Notes: generated from the letters alone by a model not told the origin. A stretch of 64,000 nt of DNA from Verrucomicrobiota bacterium (GCA_023443455.1 JAEZUE010000107.1:1-64000); one strand, 5' to 3'. Shown: positions 35,073 to 43,596, counted from the stretch's first letter. Translations and numbers: made by a program.

Positions 35073-35675
35073 TCACTGCAACGGCACCGTGATGCCGTCG
35101 ACGGCCAGCTCGATCAGCCGCAAGCCGCTCCAGTCGGGCGCGATCTCGTAGAGCGCCGCGAAGGCCGGCTTGCGCACGCCTATCCAACGACCGTACGCCC
35201 CGTCGACCACCACCTCGGCCACGCCCTCCACCCGGTACCGCTGCCACCCGGGCACCTCCTCCAGCTTCGCGATCTCGAGCACCGCGGCGCAGTACGTATC
35301 GATTTCCTTGTGCCGCGCTCCCGGCATGTACGGCCGCGCCGCCTCCTGCCGAGCCAGCTCGGATGCACCCATCGCGACCCAGCGGCGCAGGTGGGACCGC
35401 AGGTCGATCTCCGCCCTCGCCCGCACCAACGCCTCGATGTTCTGCGCCATCCTCGCCGGATCGGGCTGGTCGCGATGGAGCGAATCGATCGTCTGCCGCG
35501 CCGCCGCCTCGGCCTCCGCCTCTCGGTCCTGGGTCTCCGCCGCGAGCCGTTCCATCTGCGCGCCCGGTCGCCGCCGGTTCGGATTGCCACCCGCGGCACC
35601 GACCGGGTCCGCCACCGAGGCGAAGAGCACACACGACAACAGCACCGTCCCCATCCGCACCAGTATCGAGTTCAT
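35073..35675 (-). CDS. Exported protein of unknown function
   Basis: The 200-aa product has a signal peptide (VLLSCVLFASVADPVGA), then a charged helical stretch (MERLAAETQDREAEAEAAAR). A C-terminal domain contains repeated small strands (YRVEGVAEVVVDGAYGRWIG; LRLIELAVDGITVPL). No family is recognised. Its last base adjoins the stop of the convergent HD-domain gene, leaving no room for a separate terminator. Confidence 0.68.
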   Translation of the reverse strand: MNSILVRMGTVLLSCVLFASVADPVGAAGGNPNRRRPGAQMERLAAETQDREAEAEAAARQTIDSLHRDQPDPARMAQNIEALVRARAEIDLRSHLRRWVAMGASELARQEAARPYMPGARHKEIDTYCAAVLEIAKLEEVPGWQRYRVEGVAEVVVDGAYGRWIGVRKPAFAALYEIAPDWSGLRLIELAVDGITVPLQ

Positions 35676-35810
35676 GGAACACCTATCCCGGCCTTCGCCC
35701 CGGTGATCAAGCGCCAAGCCGCCCCGGCTGCGTCAAAAACGCGTCGAAGCGCCCGCTCGGGCCGGCCGCTTTGCGTTCGCGCCGGCTGCGCTTCCCGCCA
35801 ACCTGCCGCC

Positions 35811-36317
35811 ATGCCCAGCACCCGCTTCCCCACCCGCATCGGCGACTGCACCGTCGAGTGGCACGACCGCGGCCTCGTCGCGTTCAACCTGCCCGAGTCG
35901 CCGCGCTTCGACACGAGCAATCCGACCTTGCCCCGCCTGCCCTCCGGCGACCCCGCGATCGACGACCTCATCGTTCGCGTCCGCCAACACCTCGCCGGTG
36001 AGCCCCAGGATTTCGCCGATCTCCGCTTCGACTGGGATCAAGTGACCGACTTCCGCGCCAAAGTCCTGCGCGCCGTGCTCGCGGTCCGCCCCGGCACGAC
36101 GGCGACCTACGGCGAATTGGCCCAAACCATCGGAGCCGCACCCGGTGCCTGCCGCGCCATCGGCGGCGCGGTCGGCGCCAACCCGTGGCCCCTGCTCGTG
36201 CCCTGCCACCGCATCCTCGGCCAAGGGAGAAAACTCACCGGCTATTCCGCCCCCGGCGGCACCACGACCAAACAACACCTCCTCGAAATGGAAGGCGTGG
36301 AACTGCTGCGCGCATAG
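35811..36317 (+). CDS. ogt: Methylated-DNA-protein cysteine methyltransferase
   Basis: This DNA repair protein moves alkyl groups from O6-alkylguanine to its own cysteine. The 168-aa length fits Ogt. The C-terminal active domain shows FRAKVLRAVLAVRPGTTATYGELA, the helix-turn-helix segment CRAIGGAVGANP and the active site PCHRIL with Cys132. ATG 35811 is used. Confidence 0.95.
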   Translation: MPSTRFPTRIGDCTVEWHDRGLVAFNLPESPRFDTSNPTLPRLPSGDPAIDDLIVRVRQHLAGEPQDFADLRFDWDQVTDFRAKVLRAVLAVRPGTTATYGELAQTIGAAPGACRAIGGAVGANPWPLLVPCHRILGQGRKLTGYSAPGGTTTKQHLLEMEGVELLRA

Positions 36318-36738
36318 CCCCGACTCCGGCATCGCACTCCGTTCCGACCGCCGTCCCGAACCAAGCACCCCAGGCGACAGGTAGGCAGGACCCACAGTTC
36401 GGATCGATCCTGTGTTAGTCCCAGAAACGGCAGTTCGGACGGGCCACGGAGGCAGAGGCGAGCCGGGTGGAGTGCACCGGGAGTATTTTCCAACGGAATG
36501 CACACCACAGGATCGCTCACCTGCTGGGTGAATCCCCCAATGTCAGAGCCACAAGAAATTTTCTCTCTGCGATCTTTGCGCTCTTTGCGGTCAAATTGCC
36601 GTGGCAAGGCTGACTTTGAGTTCGCGCGGTTGAGAAACCGGACCTCGATCTCGCGCCGGATCGAACCCCGACGGCCCGTCGACCAGCGCCGCTCCCTCCT
36701 GCCGAAGACCACGCCAAACCTGCTCCTCGATCCGTTGC
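36318..36738. repeat. Gene-free interval with degenerate dispersed repeats
   Basis: No gene is visible in these 421 bases. The 15-mer AGAAACGGCAGTTCG at 36423-36437 recurs in inverse orientation at 55218-55232, and the similarity continues weakly for about 80 bases. A 10-base inverted repeat, CGATCCTGTG (36405-36414) with CACAGGATCG (36506-36515), brackets part of it. At 36556-36597 a stretch built on TTTGCGCTCTTTGCGGT resembles low-complexity intergenic sequence. Confidence 0.5.
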
Positions 36739-37038
36739 TCAGGCGGCGGAACAAACCGCCTCGGAGGCCTCGGCTGCTTCCAACTCCATCCGCGCCTCCT
36801 CCATCTCCTGCAGGATGCGTTCGGCTTTTTGCAGGAAGACACCGCCCTGCTCGGTCAACTCGAGACGGCGGCCGTTCCTGTCGAGCAGGCGGCACCCCAA
36901 ATCGGTTTCCAGCGCACGCATCGAGTGACTGATGGCACTCTGGGTCAGATGCAGTTCATGCGCCGCCAGCGTGAAGCTCTGGCGACGCACCACAGTGACG
37001 AAGGCCAGCAACTGGCGGCTGTCGAGCGGTCGTTTCAT
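36739..37038 (-). CDS. LysR-type DNA-binding domain without effector domain
   Basis: This 99-aa protein holds a complete LysR winged helix-turn-helix (residues 5-65: LLAFVTVVRRQSFTLAAHEL, LTQSAISHSMRALE, GCRLLDRNGRRLELTEQG). A linker helix (RILQEMEEARMELEAAEA) follows and then it stops. The usual 200-residue substrate-binding domain is absent, and none of the other frames downstream encodes it. It may therefore be a naturally short regulator that dimerises through the linker helix, or an old truncation. It is divergent from the Fur-like gene, with 239 bases between. Confidence 0.82.
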   Translation of the reverse strand: MKRPLDSRQLLAFVTVVRRQSFTLAAHELHLTQSAISHSMRALETDLGCRLLDRNGRRLELTEQGGVFLQKAERILQEMEEARMELEAAEASEAVCSAA

Positions 37039-37189
37039 TTCGGGAAAGCGGCCGGAAAGGCCGACACGACTGAAGCAACCGGCGGGCCAAGAGCGCCCGC
37101 AGCGCCCAACCCGCCCAAAATCAGCCGTTCGGAAGCACCCACATCGACTCCCGCGCCAATGCCCGAACGAATTCGAGCACGCAGAAAGG

Positions 37190-37221
37190 TTAGAACTGCT
37201 CATACCTTGGAATCGTTCTAA
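37190..37221. promoter_or_regulatory. Inverted repeat between lysR-like and fur-like genes
   Basis: TTAGAAC (37190-37196) and GTTCTAA (37215-37221) form exact 7-base arms separated by 18 bases. The region is more AT-rich than its surroundings and lies 57 bases before the Fur-like start, which suits an operator for either divergent regulator. No binding protein is proven. Confidence 0.45.
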
Positions 37222-37277
37222 GTTCTTCTTGAAACTAAGTCCCATTCCATCTCCTTTGCCGCTCGCAGTCGCCCACC

Positions 37278-37730
37278 ATGTCCGAATCGATCCACAACCA
37301 CGAAGCCCTGACGCAACGCCTTGCCGGCAGCGGGCTGCGTGCCACGCCCCAGCGCGAGATCGTTTATCAGGTTTTGCTCGAACGCCGCGACCACCCGACG
37401 GCAGACGAACTGTTCGCCCGCGTGAAAGCGAAGATGCCCACGATCTCGCTCGCCACCGTCTACAACTGCCTCGAGGCGCTCGTGCAATGCGATCTGGTCA
37501 AACAGGTGAATTTCGAACGCGAACCGACCCGCTACTGCTCGAATCTCACCGAACACGCCCATTTCATCGATTCCGCCACCGGTCGCATCATCGACATCGA
37601 AATGACGCCCGGCTTCGTCGCCCGCCTGCGCGAAGCGCTCCCGCCGGGCTTCACCATGGAAGAGGTCGAACTCAATTTCCGGGGCTCCGCTGCCCCGACT
37701 TCGTCGAAAAATCCAACTCCCGTGCCCTGA
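37278..37730 (+). CDS. Fur-family transcriptional regulator upstream of suf
   Basis: The 150-aa product has the Fur winged helix (LRATPQREIVYQVLLERRDH, ADELFARVKAKMPTISLATVY, NCLEALVQCDLVKQVNF). It also has the start of the dimerisation domain (TRYCSNLTEHAHFIDSATGRIIDI). In typical Fur proteins the segment after HxH carries CxxC for a structural zinc. Here it reads DSAT, and no C-terminal CxxC exists, so this zinc site is lost. It lies 114 bases before sufC on the same strand, which suggests it controls Fe-S assembly. Its effector is unknown. Confidence 0.9.
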   Translation: MSESIHNHEALTQRLAGSGLRATPQREIVYQVLLERRDHPTADELFARVKAKMPTISLATVYNCLEALVQCDLVKQVNFEREPTRYCSNLTEHAHFIDSATGRIIDIEMTPGFVARLREALPPGFTMEEVELNFRGSAAPTSSKNPTPVP

Positions 37731-37800
37731 TCGGCCCCATCCTTGCTGGAGCACGCCCAACACCACGCCGCACACCTCGATCCCGCCTTCCCGTTTCCCT

Positions 37801-37843
37801 CACTCCCTTTCCCCTCATTCCCTTTCCCCTCATTCCCTTTCCC
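37801..37843 (+). repeat. Pyrimidine tandem repeat abutting the sufC start
   Basis: A 15-base unit (CATTCCCTTTCCCCT) occurs almost three times in a row and ends one base before the sufC ATG at 37845. The plus strand is nearly pure pyrimidine here. There is no Shine-Dalgarno sequence. Copy number changes would alter the leader length of sufC. Confidence 0.75.
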
Positions 37844-37844
37844 A

Positions 37845-38606
37845 ATGAACGCCCTCGAGATCAAAAACCTCCACATCAACATCGCCGACAAGCCGATCGT
37901 CAAAGGTCTGACCCTCACCGTCCGCAAGGGAGAGGTCCACGCCATCATGGGACCGAACGGCACCGGCAAGTCCACCCTGGCCAAAGCGATCGCCGGCCAC
38001 CCCGACTACGAGATCACGTCGGGTGAAGTCATCCTCGACGGCCGCAACATCCTCGAGATGGAACCCGACGAACGCGCCCGCGCCGGCCTCTTCCTCGCGT
38101 TCCAGTACCCCTCGGAGATCCCGGGAGTCTCGATCGCCAATTTCCTCCGCGCCGCCCTCCAGGCCCGCCTGCCCGACGGCGAGGAGATCGACGCCTCCGC
38201 GTACTACAAGAACCTCTACGCCAAGATGGACGCGCTGAAGATCGACCGGAAATTCACCTCCCGCTCGGTCAACGAAGGCTTCTCCGGCGGCGAGAAGAAG
38301 CGCTGCGAGATCCTCCAGATGGCCATGCTCGAGCCCGCCTTCTCCGTCATGGATGAAACCGACTCCGGCCTCGACATCGACGCGCTCAAGATCGTCGCCG
38401 AAGGCGTCAACGCCCTCCGCGGCCCGAAGCTCGGCGTGCTGCTCATCACCCACTACCAGCGCCTGCTCGACTACATCGTGCCCGACTTCGTGCACGTCAT
38501 GTACGACGGCCGCATCGTGAAGAGCGGCGACAAGTCCCTCGCCCTCGAACTCGAGGCGAAGGGCTACGATTGGGTCAAGACCGAGCTCGCCGCCGCCACC
38601 GCCTGA
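37845..38606 (+). CDS. sufC: Fe-S assembly ATPase SufC
   Basis: This cytoplasmic ABC-type ATPase works with SufB and SufD to build Fe-S clusters. The 253-aa product has Walker A GPNGTGKST, the SufC-typical LFLAFQYPSEIPGVS, the signature FSGGEKKRCEILQ, Walker B FSVMDETDSGLDIDAL and the switch LITHYQRLL. ATG 37845 gives the standard N terminus; the open frame upstream is only the pyrimidine repeat. It is the first suf gene of the run sufC-B-D-T. Confidence 0.98.
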   Translation: MNALEIKNLHINIADKPIVKGLTLTVRKGEVHAIMGPNGTGKSTLAKAIAGHPDYEITSGEVILDGRNILEMEPDERARAGLFLAFQYPSEIPGVSIANFLRAALQARLPDGEEIDASAYYKNLYAKMDALKIDRKFTSRSVNEGFSGGEKKRCEILQMAMLEPAFSVMDETDSGLDIDALKIVAEGVNALRGPKLGVLLITHYQRLLDYIVPDFVHVMYDGRIVKSGDKSLALELEAKGYDWVKTELAAATA

Positions 38607-38666
38607 GCCTGCCGCCACCGGCCGGCCCCACGCGCACCACCAACCGCCACCGCAACCAAGCGCACC

Positions 38667-40124
38667 ATGAGTTCCCTTTCCGATACCGAAGCCACGCTCA
38701 TCCCTCCCGACGACATCTCCGAGGTCAACCCGGTCTCGGGCATCGACCAGGCCGTCGGCGACTTCCAGTACGACATGAAGTACGACTTCGACGCCGGCAC
38801 CGGCCTCTCCGCGGCGACGATCGACTACATCAGCGCCGCCAAGAAGGAAGCCGAGTGGATCCGCGAGTTCCGCCACAAGGCCCTCAAGACCTTCGAGTCG
38901 ATGCCGTTGCCCACCCATTGGGCGACCAAGGATCTCGAGAACATCGATTTCCAGAAAATCCGCTATTACCTCTCCCAGGGGCAGACCCCGAAGCGCTCGT
39001 GGGACGATGTGCCCGACGACATCAAGCGCACCTTCGAGCGCCTCGGCATCCCCGAACAGGAGCGCAAGTTCCTCGCCGGCGTCGAGGCCCAGTTCGACTC
39101 CGAAGCTGCGTATTCGAACATCAAGGAAGCCGTGTCCAAGCAGGGAGTCATCTTCATGAACTCCACGCAGGCGTTGCGCGAGCACCCGGAGATCTTCCGC
39201 AAGTGGTTCGGCAAGGTCATCCCGACCGCCGACAACAAGTTCTCCGCCCTCAACAGCGCGGTCTTCTCCGGCGGCTCGTTCATCTACGTGCCCCCCGGCG
39301 TGAAGGTCTCCCATCCGCTCCAGGCGTATTTCCGCATCAACGCCGAGAATTTCGGCCAGTTCGAGCGCACCCTCATCATCGTCGACGAGGGCGCCGAGGT
39401 CACCTACATGGAGGGCTGCACCGCCCCGAAGTTCACGACCTCCACCCTGCACTCCGCCGTCGTCGAGCTGGTCGCCCTCAAGAACGCCAAGATCCAGTAC
39501 ATCACCGTCCAGAACTGGGCCCCCAACGTCTTCAACCTCGTCACCAAGCGCGGCGTCGCCCACGAGGGCGCCGAGATCAAGTGGATCGACTGCAACATCG
39601 GCTCCCGCCTCACGATGAAATACCCGGGCGTGGTCCTCAAGGGCCGCAAGGCCCGCGGCGAGGTCATCTCCATCGCCCTGGCCAACGACGGCCAGCACCA
39701 GGACACCGGCGCGAAGATGATCCACGCCGCCGACGAGACCACCTCCACCATCATCTCCAAGTCCATCTCGGTGGGCGAGGGCCGCTCCACCTACCGCGGC
39801 GTGGTCCATATCCCCAAGCATCTCAAGGGCTGCAAGAACAACACCGAGTGCGACGCCCTGCTGATCAACACCAACAGCCGCACCGACACGTATCCGGCCA
39901 TCACCGTCAAGGGTGACGGCAACTACGTCCAGCACGAGGCCAGCGTCTCCAAGGTCAACGAGGAGCAGATCTTCTACATGCAGCAGCGCGGCCTCACCGA
40001 GGCCGAGGCGATGAGCCTCGCCGTCAACGGTTTCGTCAACGACCTCGTGCGCCAGTTCCCGATGGAATACTCCGTCGAGCTCAAGCGCCTCATCGACCTC
40101 GAAATGGAAGGAAGCGTCGGCTGA
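38667..40124 (+). CDS. sufB: Fe-S assembly scaffold SufB
   Basis: The 485-aa length and motifs match SufB. The protein opens with DKFDYDMKY-like residues (QYDMKYDFDAGTGLS). Other landmarks are FMNSTQALREHPEIF, SVFSGGSFIYVPPGVKVSHPLQAYFRIN, EGCTAPKFTTSTLHSAVVEL, VQNWAPNVFNLVTKRG and the late NTECDALLINTNSRTDTYP with its conserved cysteine. With SufC and SufD it forms the BC2D scaffold complex. It begins 60 bases after sufC. Confidence 0.98.
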   Translation: MSSLSDTEATLIPPDDISEVNPVSGIDQAVGDFQYDMKYDFDAGTGLSAATIDYISAAKKEAEWIREFRHKALKTFESMPLPTHWATKDLENIDFQKIRYYLSQGQTPKRSWDDVPDDIKRTFERLGIPEQERKFLAGVEAQFDSEAAYSNIKEAVSKQGVIFMNSTQALREHPEIFRKWFGKVIPTADNKFSALNSAVFSGGSFIYVPPGVKVSHPLQAYFRINAENFGQFERTLIIVDEGAEVTYMEGCTAPKFTTSTLHSAVVELVALKNAKIQYITVQNWAPNVFNLVTKRGVAHEGAEIKWIDCNIGSRLTMKYPGVVLKGRKARGEVISIALANDGQHQDTGAKMIHAADETTSTIISKSISVGEGRSTYRGVVHIPKHLKGCKNNTECDALLINTNSRTDTYPAITVKGDGNYVQHEASVSKVNEEQIFYMQQRGLTEAEAMSLAVNGFVNDLVRQFPMEYSVELKRLIDLEMEGSVG

Positions 40125-40193
40125 GCACGGCCCTCGGCCCCCCGCCACCTCCCCTCTTCTTCCTTCCGCACTCCGCCTTCCGACCTCTGCCCT

Positions 40194-41543
40194 ATGTCCG
40201 CAGTCAACTCTCCCGATCCCGTCGCGCCCGTCGCCGAGCCCGCCCTCATCGAGCCCTCCGCCTTCGAAAAAGTCTCCGCCCGCCTTGGGCACCTGCCCGC
40301 GTGGTGGACCGACATGAAGCGCAAGGCCTGGGCCCACCACCTCGAGCTCCCGCTGCCCAAGCGCACCGACGAACTCTGGCGTTTCTCCACCATCAAGGGC
40401 CTCCGCCTCGAACAGCCCTTCCACCTCGCCTCCCCGGCTCCCGCCGAGGTCGTGCGTAATGTCGAGAACCGCTCCAACCTGGTCGACAAGCGCTCCGCCC
40501 AGGCCGTCTATGTCAACAACGTCCGGGTACACCAGGAGCCCCTGCCCGAGCGCCTGCAGAAGGCCGGCGTGATCTTCGAGAACCTCGAGCAGGCGATCCT
40601 GCGCTACCCCGCCATCTTCCAGGCCCACTTCATGGCCCAGGACTCGGTGCTCGGCTCCGACAAGCTCACCTCGCTGCACCGCGCCCTCACCACCGGCGGC
40701 GCCTTCATCTACGTGCCCAAGGGCGTCGAAGTGAACCTGCCGCTCGTCGTCTACCATTGGGCCAGCGGCGACCATGCCGCCGTCTTCCCGCACACCCTCG
40801 TCGTCGCCGAGGACAACGCCAAGGTCACCGTCGTCGAATTCCGCCAGTCCGCCAACGAGGCCGACACCACGTTCTCCGCCGGCGTCAACGACATCTACGC
40901 CGGTCCGGGCGCCCAGGTCACCTACATCTCCGGCCAGCGCTGGAGCCGGTCCTCCTTCGGCTACCAGGGCAACGAGACCATCGTGCAGCGCGACGGCCGT
41001 GTGCTCTCCCTCGGTGTCAACCTCGGCGGCAAACAGGTCCGCACCGAAAGCCACAGCCGCCTGCAGGGGCCCGGGTCGTTCTCCGAGATGCTCTCCCTGG
41101 GCGTCGTGCACGGCGACCAGGAGCTCGACCAGCGCACGCTCCAGACCCACCAGTCGCCGCACACCGGCTCCGACCTGCTCTACAAGAACGCCCTCTTCGA
41201 CCAGGCACGCACCATCTTCTCCGGCCTGATCGTCGTCGAACCCGGTGCCCAGAAAACGGATGCCTACCAGAGCAACCGCAACCTGCTCTGCTCGACCGAG
41301 GCCGAGTCCAACTCGCTGCCCGGTCTCGAGATCGAGGCCAACGACGTGCGCTGCACCCACGGCTCCACCACCAGCAAGGTCGACGACGAGGAGATGTTCT
41401 ACCTCGCCGCCCGCGGCATCCCGAAGCCGGTCGCCGAGGAACTGCTCGTGTTCGGCTTCTTCGAGGAGGTCCTCGCCAAGCTCGAAAACGAACACCTCCG
41501 GGATGTCTTCCGCGGCTACATCCGCTCCAAGTTCCAGAAATAG
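40194..41543 (+). CDS. sufD: Fe-S assembly protein SufD
   Basis: This 449-aa SufD partners SufB in the scaffold. It carries the N-terminal helical domain (RLGHLPAWWTDMKRKAWAHH), then the beta-helix core with GAFIYVPKGVEVNLPLVVYH. The C-terminal segment is typical: GLIVVEPGAQKTDAYQSNRN and ALDLEIEANDVRCTHG-like residues (SLPGLEIEANDVRCTHGSTT). It begins 69 bases after sufB, with a pyrimidine-rich leader. Confidence 0.97.
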   Translation: MSAVNSPDPVAPVAEPALIEPSAFEKVSARLGHLPAWWTDMKRKAWAHHLELPLPKRTDELWRFSTIKGLRLEQPFHLASPAPAEVVRNVENRSNLVDKRSAQAVYVNNVRVHQEPLPERLQKAGVIFENLEQAILRYPAIFQAHFMAQDSVLGSDKLTSLHRALTTGGAFIYVPKGVEVNLPLVVYHWASGDHAAVFPHTLVVAEDNAKVTVVEFRQSANEADTTFSAGVNDIYAGPGAQVTYISGQRWSRSSFGYQGNETIVQRDGRVLSLGVNLGGKQVRTESHSRLQGPGSFSEMLSLGVVHGDQELDQRTLQTHQSPHTGSDLLYKNALFDQARTIFSGLIVVEPGAQKTDAYQSNRNLLCSTEAESNSLPGLEIEANDVRCTHGSTTSKVDDEEMFYLAARGIPKPVAEELLVFGFFEEVLAKLENEHLRDVFRGYIRSKFQK

Positions 41544-41720
41544 CCGGCATCGCCACGGATCACTCCGATCGCGGGCTTCCGGAATCCGTGCCCCTCGGTG
41601 TCGTCCGTGGCCCTTCCGCCTTCCCGATAGTCTGCATTAGTGTGTGTTAGTGCTTTCCAATGCCTTGATCGCGGCCCTGCCGCACACGAGCCTCCGTGCT
41701 CCCAATTCGATTCGCCTCCC

Positions 41721-42272
41721 ATGTCCAACGATCGCAACCGCACCCTCTCCCGTGAAGTCGAGGCCGTGATGGTCCCCTACGGGAACAAGTTCGTCATTCC
41801 CGCCGGCGCCAACGTCTCCCTGATGCAGACCCTTGGCGGCAGCTTCACCATCATGGGCGATTTCGGCATGGCGCGCCTCGACGGCCAATACGCCGACGCC
41901 ATCGGCGAGCAGGCCCAGGTCAACGAACTCGCCGGCGCCGCCACCGGAGTCGACGGCGCGCCCGACCAGGAACTGCTGTGGGGCCAGCTCAAGTGCGTCT
42001 ACGATCCCGAGATCCCGGTGAACATCGTCGATCTCGGCCTCGTCTACTCGCTCGACGTCGCCAAGCGCGACGGCGGCGGCCACAAGGTCGATGTCGCCAT
42101 GACGCTCACCGCCCCCGGTTGCGGCATGGGCCCGGCCATCGCCGAAGACGCCCGCACCAAACTCATGCAGGTGCCCGGTGTCGACGAAGCCGACGTGCGC
42201 ATCGTCTGGGAGCCCTGTTGGAACCAGGAAATGATCTCGGAAGAGGGCAAGATGAAGCTCGGCCTGATCTGA
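41721..42272 (+). CDS. sufT: Fe-S cluster assembly protein SufT (DUF59)
   Basis: The 183-aa product has an N-terminal region typical of SufT (REVEAVMVPYGNKFVIPAGA). A MIP18/DUF59 domain follows (LKCVYDPEIPVNIVDLGLVY, MTLTAPGCGMGPAIAEDARTK, RIVWEPCWNQEMIS) with conserved cysteines. It is a maturation factor for Fe-S proteins. ATG 41721 starts 177 bases after sufD. The gap shows degenerate GTCC/GTGG-rich sequence but no gene. The cysteine desulfurase SufS and SufE/SufU are not in the window. Confidence 0.94.
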   Translation: MSNDRNRTLSREVEAVMVPYGNKFVIPAGANVSLMQTLGGSFTIMGDFGMARLDGQYADAIGEQAQVNELAGAATGVDGAPDQELLWGQLKCVYDPEIPVNIVDLGLVYSLDVAKRDGGGHKVDVAMTLTAPGCGMGPAIAEDARTKLMQVPGVDEADVRIVWEPCWNQEMISEEGKMKLGLI

Positions 42273-42273
42273 T

Positions 42274-42386
42274 CCTATACGTGATGATGCAGCCCCCACC
42301 CCAAAACGCATTTTTGCCCCGGAGGGGAAGAAACAGGGCTGTTTCCTAGGAGACGAGAGTCGAGCGACGAGCGGCGAGTGACGAGA
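42274..42386 (+). repeat. Dispersed intergenic repeat, copy D (rearranged)
   Basis: Directly after the sufT stop, the 17-mer CCTATACGTGATGATGC (42274-42290) exactly matches the reverse complement of 45615-45631 in copy C. The right part (42350-42386) is built of GACGAG/GTCGAG/GAGTGAC words like the other copies. The middle is different and includes AAACA-GGGC-TGTTT, a small hairpin. Confidence 0.65.
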
Positions 42387-42406
42387 GCCAACACTCCCGG
42401 TCCTCT

Positions 42407-42430
42407 GTAGGAGCCTGCTTGCAGGCGATC
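42407..42430 (+). repeat. REP-like palindrome (GTAGGAGC type)
   Basis: GTAGGAGC leads into GCCTGC-TT-GCAGGC, a perfect 6-bp stem with a TT loop. The same plan recurs at 49797-49817 and twice at 54957-55044. The layout is like REP sequences of other bacteria. A further inverted repeat (CCGGGGTTC, 42443-42451, with GAACCCCGG, 42463-42471) lies between it and the next gene. Confidence 0.6.
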
Positions 42431-42489
42431 AACGCGCTCCGACCGGGGTTCCATGAGGGGGCGAACCCCGGCGACGCGAGCGCCGCCCA

Positions 42490-43596
42490 CTACGAGGCCG
42501 GCGCTTTCGCCAACGGCAATTCGATCATGATCGAGGTGCCCGTGCCCGGCTGGCTCTGGATCAAAGCACGCCCCTCGTGTAGTTCCGCCAGGCGCACGGC
42601 GATGGCCAGTCCGAGAGCCGCACCGCCCTTCTCGCAGAAAATCCGCTCGAACTGGCCCGCATCCCGGAGCCCGCGCACGATCTCCGCCGCGATGCCCTGC
42701 CCTTCATCGGCAATCGAGAGCCAGACCTTGTCGTCGGTGATCCGCGACTTCACCTCGACCCGCTGGCCACCGGTCGAAAACTTGAAGGCATTGTCGATGA
42801 GCTCCTCGCAAAGCTTCCCCAGATTCGCCTCCGAAATCGCCACCTCCGCCGGCTCCGCATTCAGCAACAGATCCCCATTGCGCCGATACCCCGAGGCCAC
42901 CCGTTCGGCCACCTCGACAAGCACCTTGCCCACTTGGGCCACACCGGTCTGGCGCACCGCTTCGATCCGGTCGGGATCGGCCGCCATCAGCTCCAACTGC
43001 GAGTAGATCAGGAAATTTTTGATCAGCCGATGGAGACGTTCGCCCGAACGCTGGATGTCGCGTCCGATCTCCGCGGTTTCCTGCGGGCGCATGTTCGCCG
43101 CGTCGTCGCGGAGAATGTCGGCCAACCCGATGATGCCCGACAAGGGGCTCAGCAGCTCATGGGGCAACATCATGCTGATGCTGCTGCGCAGTTTCTTCGC
43201 CTTCTCCTCCGCCACCCGACGCAGATCCTCCGCCTTGCGCAACCGGCCGCCGACCAACGCCTTCAACTCCTCGAGCTCGAAGGGCTTCGGCAGATAGTCG
43301 TCGGCGCCGAGCCGCATGCCCTCGCGCATCCCCTGCAGATCGGCCAAGCCGGTGATCAGGACCACCGGCGTGTTGTGCGTCTCGGCAGCGGCGCGCAACG
43401 ATTTGAGCACCTCGTAACCCGAGACATCGAGCAGCCCCACGTCGCAGAGGACCAGGTCGGGCTTCTCGCAACGCGCCAGATCGATGCCCTCGAGGCCCGA
43501 CCCCGTGTCGACGACCTCGTAACCCGCATCCTCGAGTGCCGCCGCGAGCAGGCGGCGCATGGCAGATTCATCGTCGATGACGAGGATTTTGGACAT
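42490..43596 (-). CDS. Receiver-first histidine kinase
   Basis: The 368-aa product starts with a receiver domain (ILVIDDES, D52 in LVLCDVGLLD, KPFELEEL). A HisKA domain follows (SISMMLPHELLSPLSGIIG, His146), then a HATPase with CEELIDNAFKFS, DEGQGIA and GGAALGLAIA. It has no sensor or membrane part and mirrors the layout of the protein at 33296. ATG 43596 directly precedes the receiver. It could act as a middle component in a phosphorelay. It is separated from the upstream operon by a terminator. Confidence 0.9.
   Translation of the reverse strand: MSKILVIDDESAMRRLLAAALEDAGYEVVDTGSGLEGIDLARCEKPDLVLCDVGLLDVSGYEVLKSLRAAAETHNTPVVLITGLADLQGMREGMRLGADDYLPKPFELEELKALVGGRLRKAEDLRRVAEEKAKKLRSSISMMLPHELLSPLSGIIGLADILRDDAANMRPQETAEIGRDIQRSGERLHRLIKNFLIYSQLELMAADPDRIEAVRQTGVAQVGKVLVEVAERVASGYRRNGDLLLNAEPAEVAISEANLGKLCEELIDNAFKFSTGGQRVEVKSRITDDKVWLSIADEGQGIAAEIVRGLRDAGQFERIFCEKGGAALGLAIAVRLAELHEGRALIQSQPGTGTSIMIELPLAKAPAS

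Noticed and set aside
36498..36738. Possible frameshifted remainder of the LysR effector domain
   Set aside because: The frames in this stretch were read and none resembles the LysR substrate-binding fold.
37830..41495. A 1221-codon open frame on the minus strand opposite sufC, sufB and sufD
   Set aside because: It mirrors the GC-rich third positions of the suf genes, is rich in Gly, Val, Asp and Glu without domains, and the plus-strand genes are certain.
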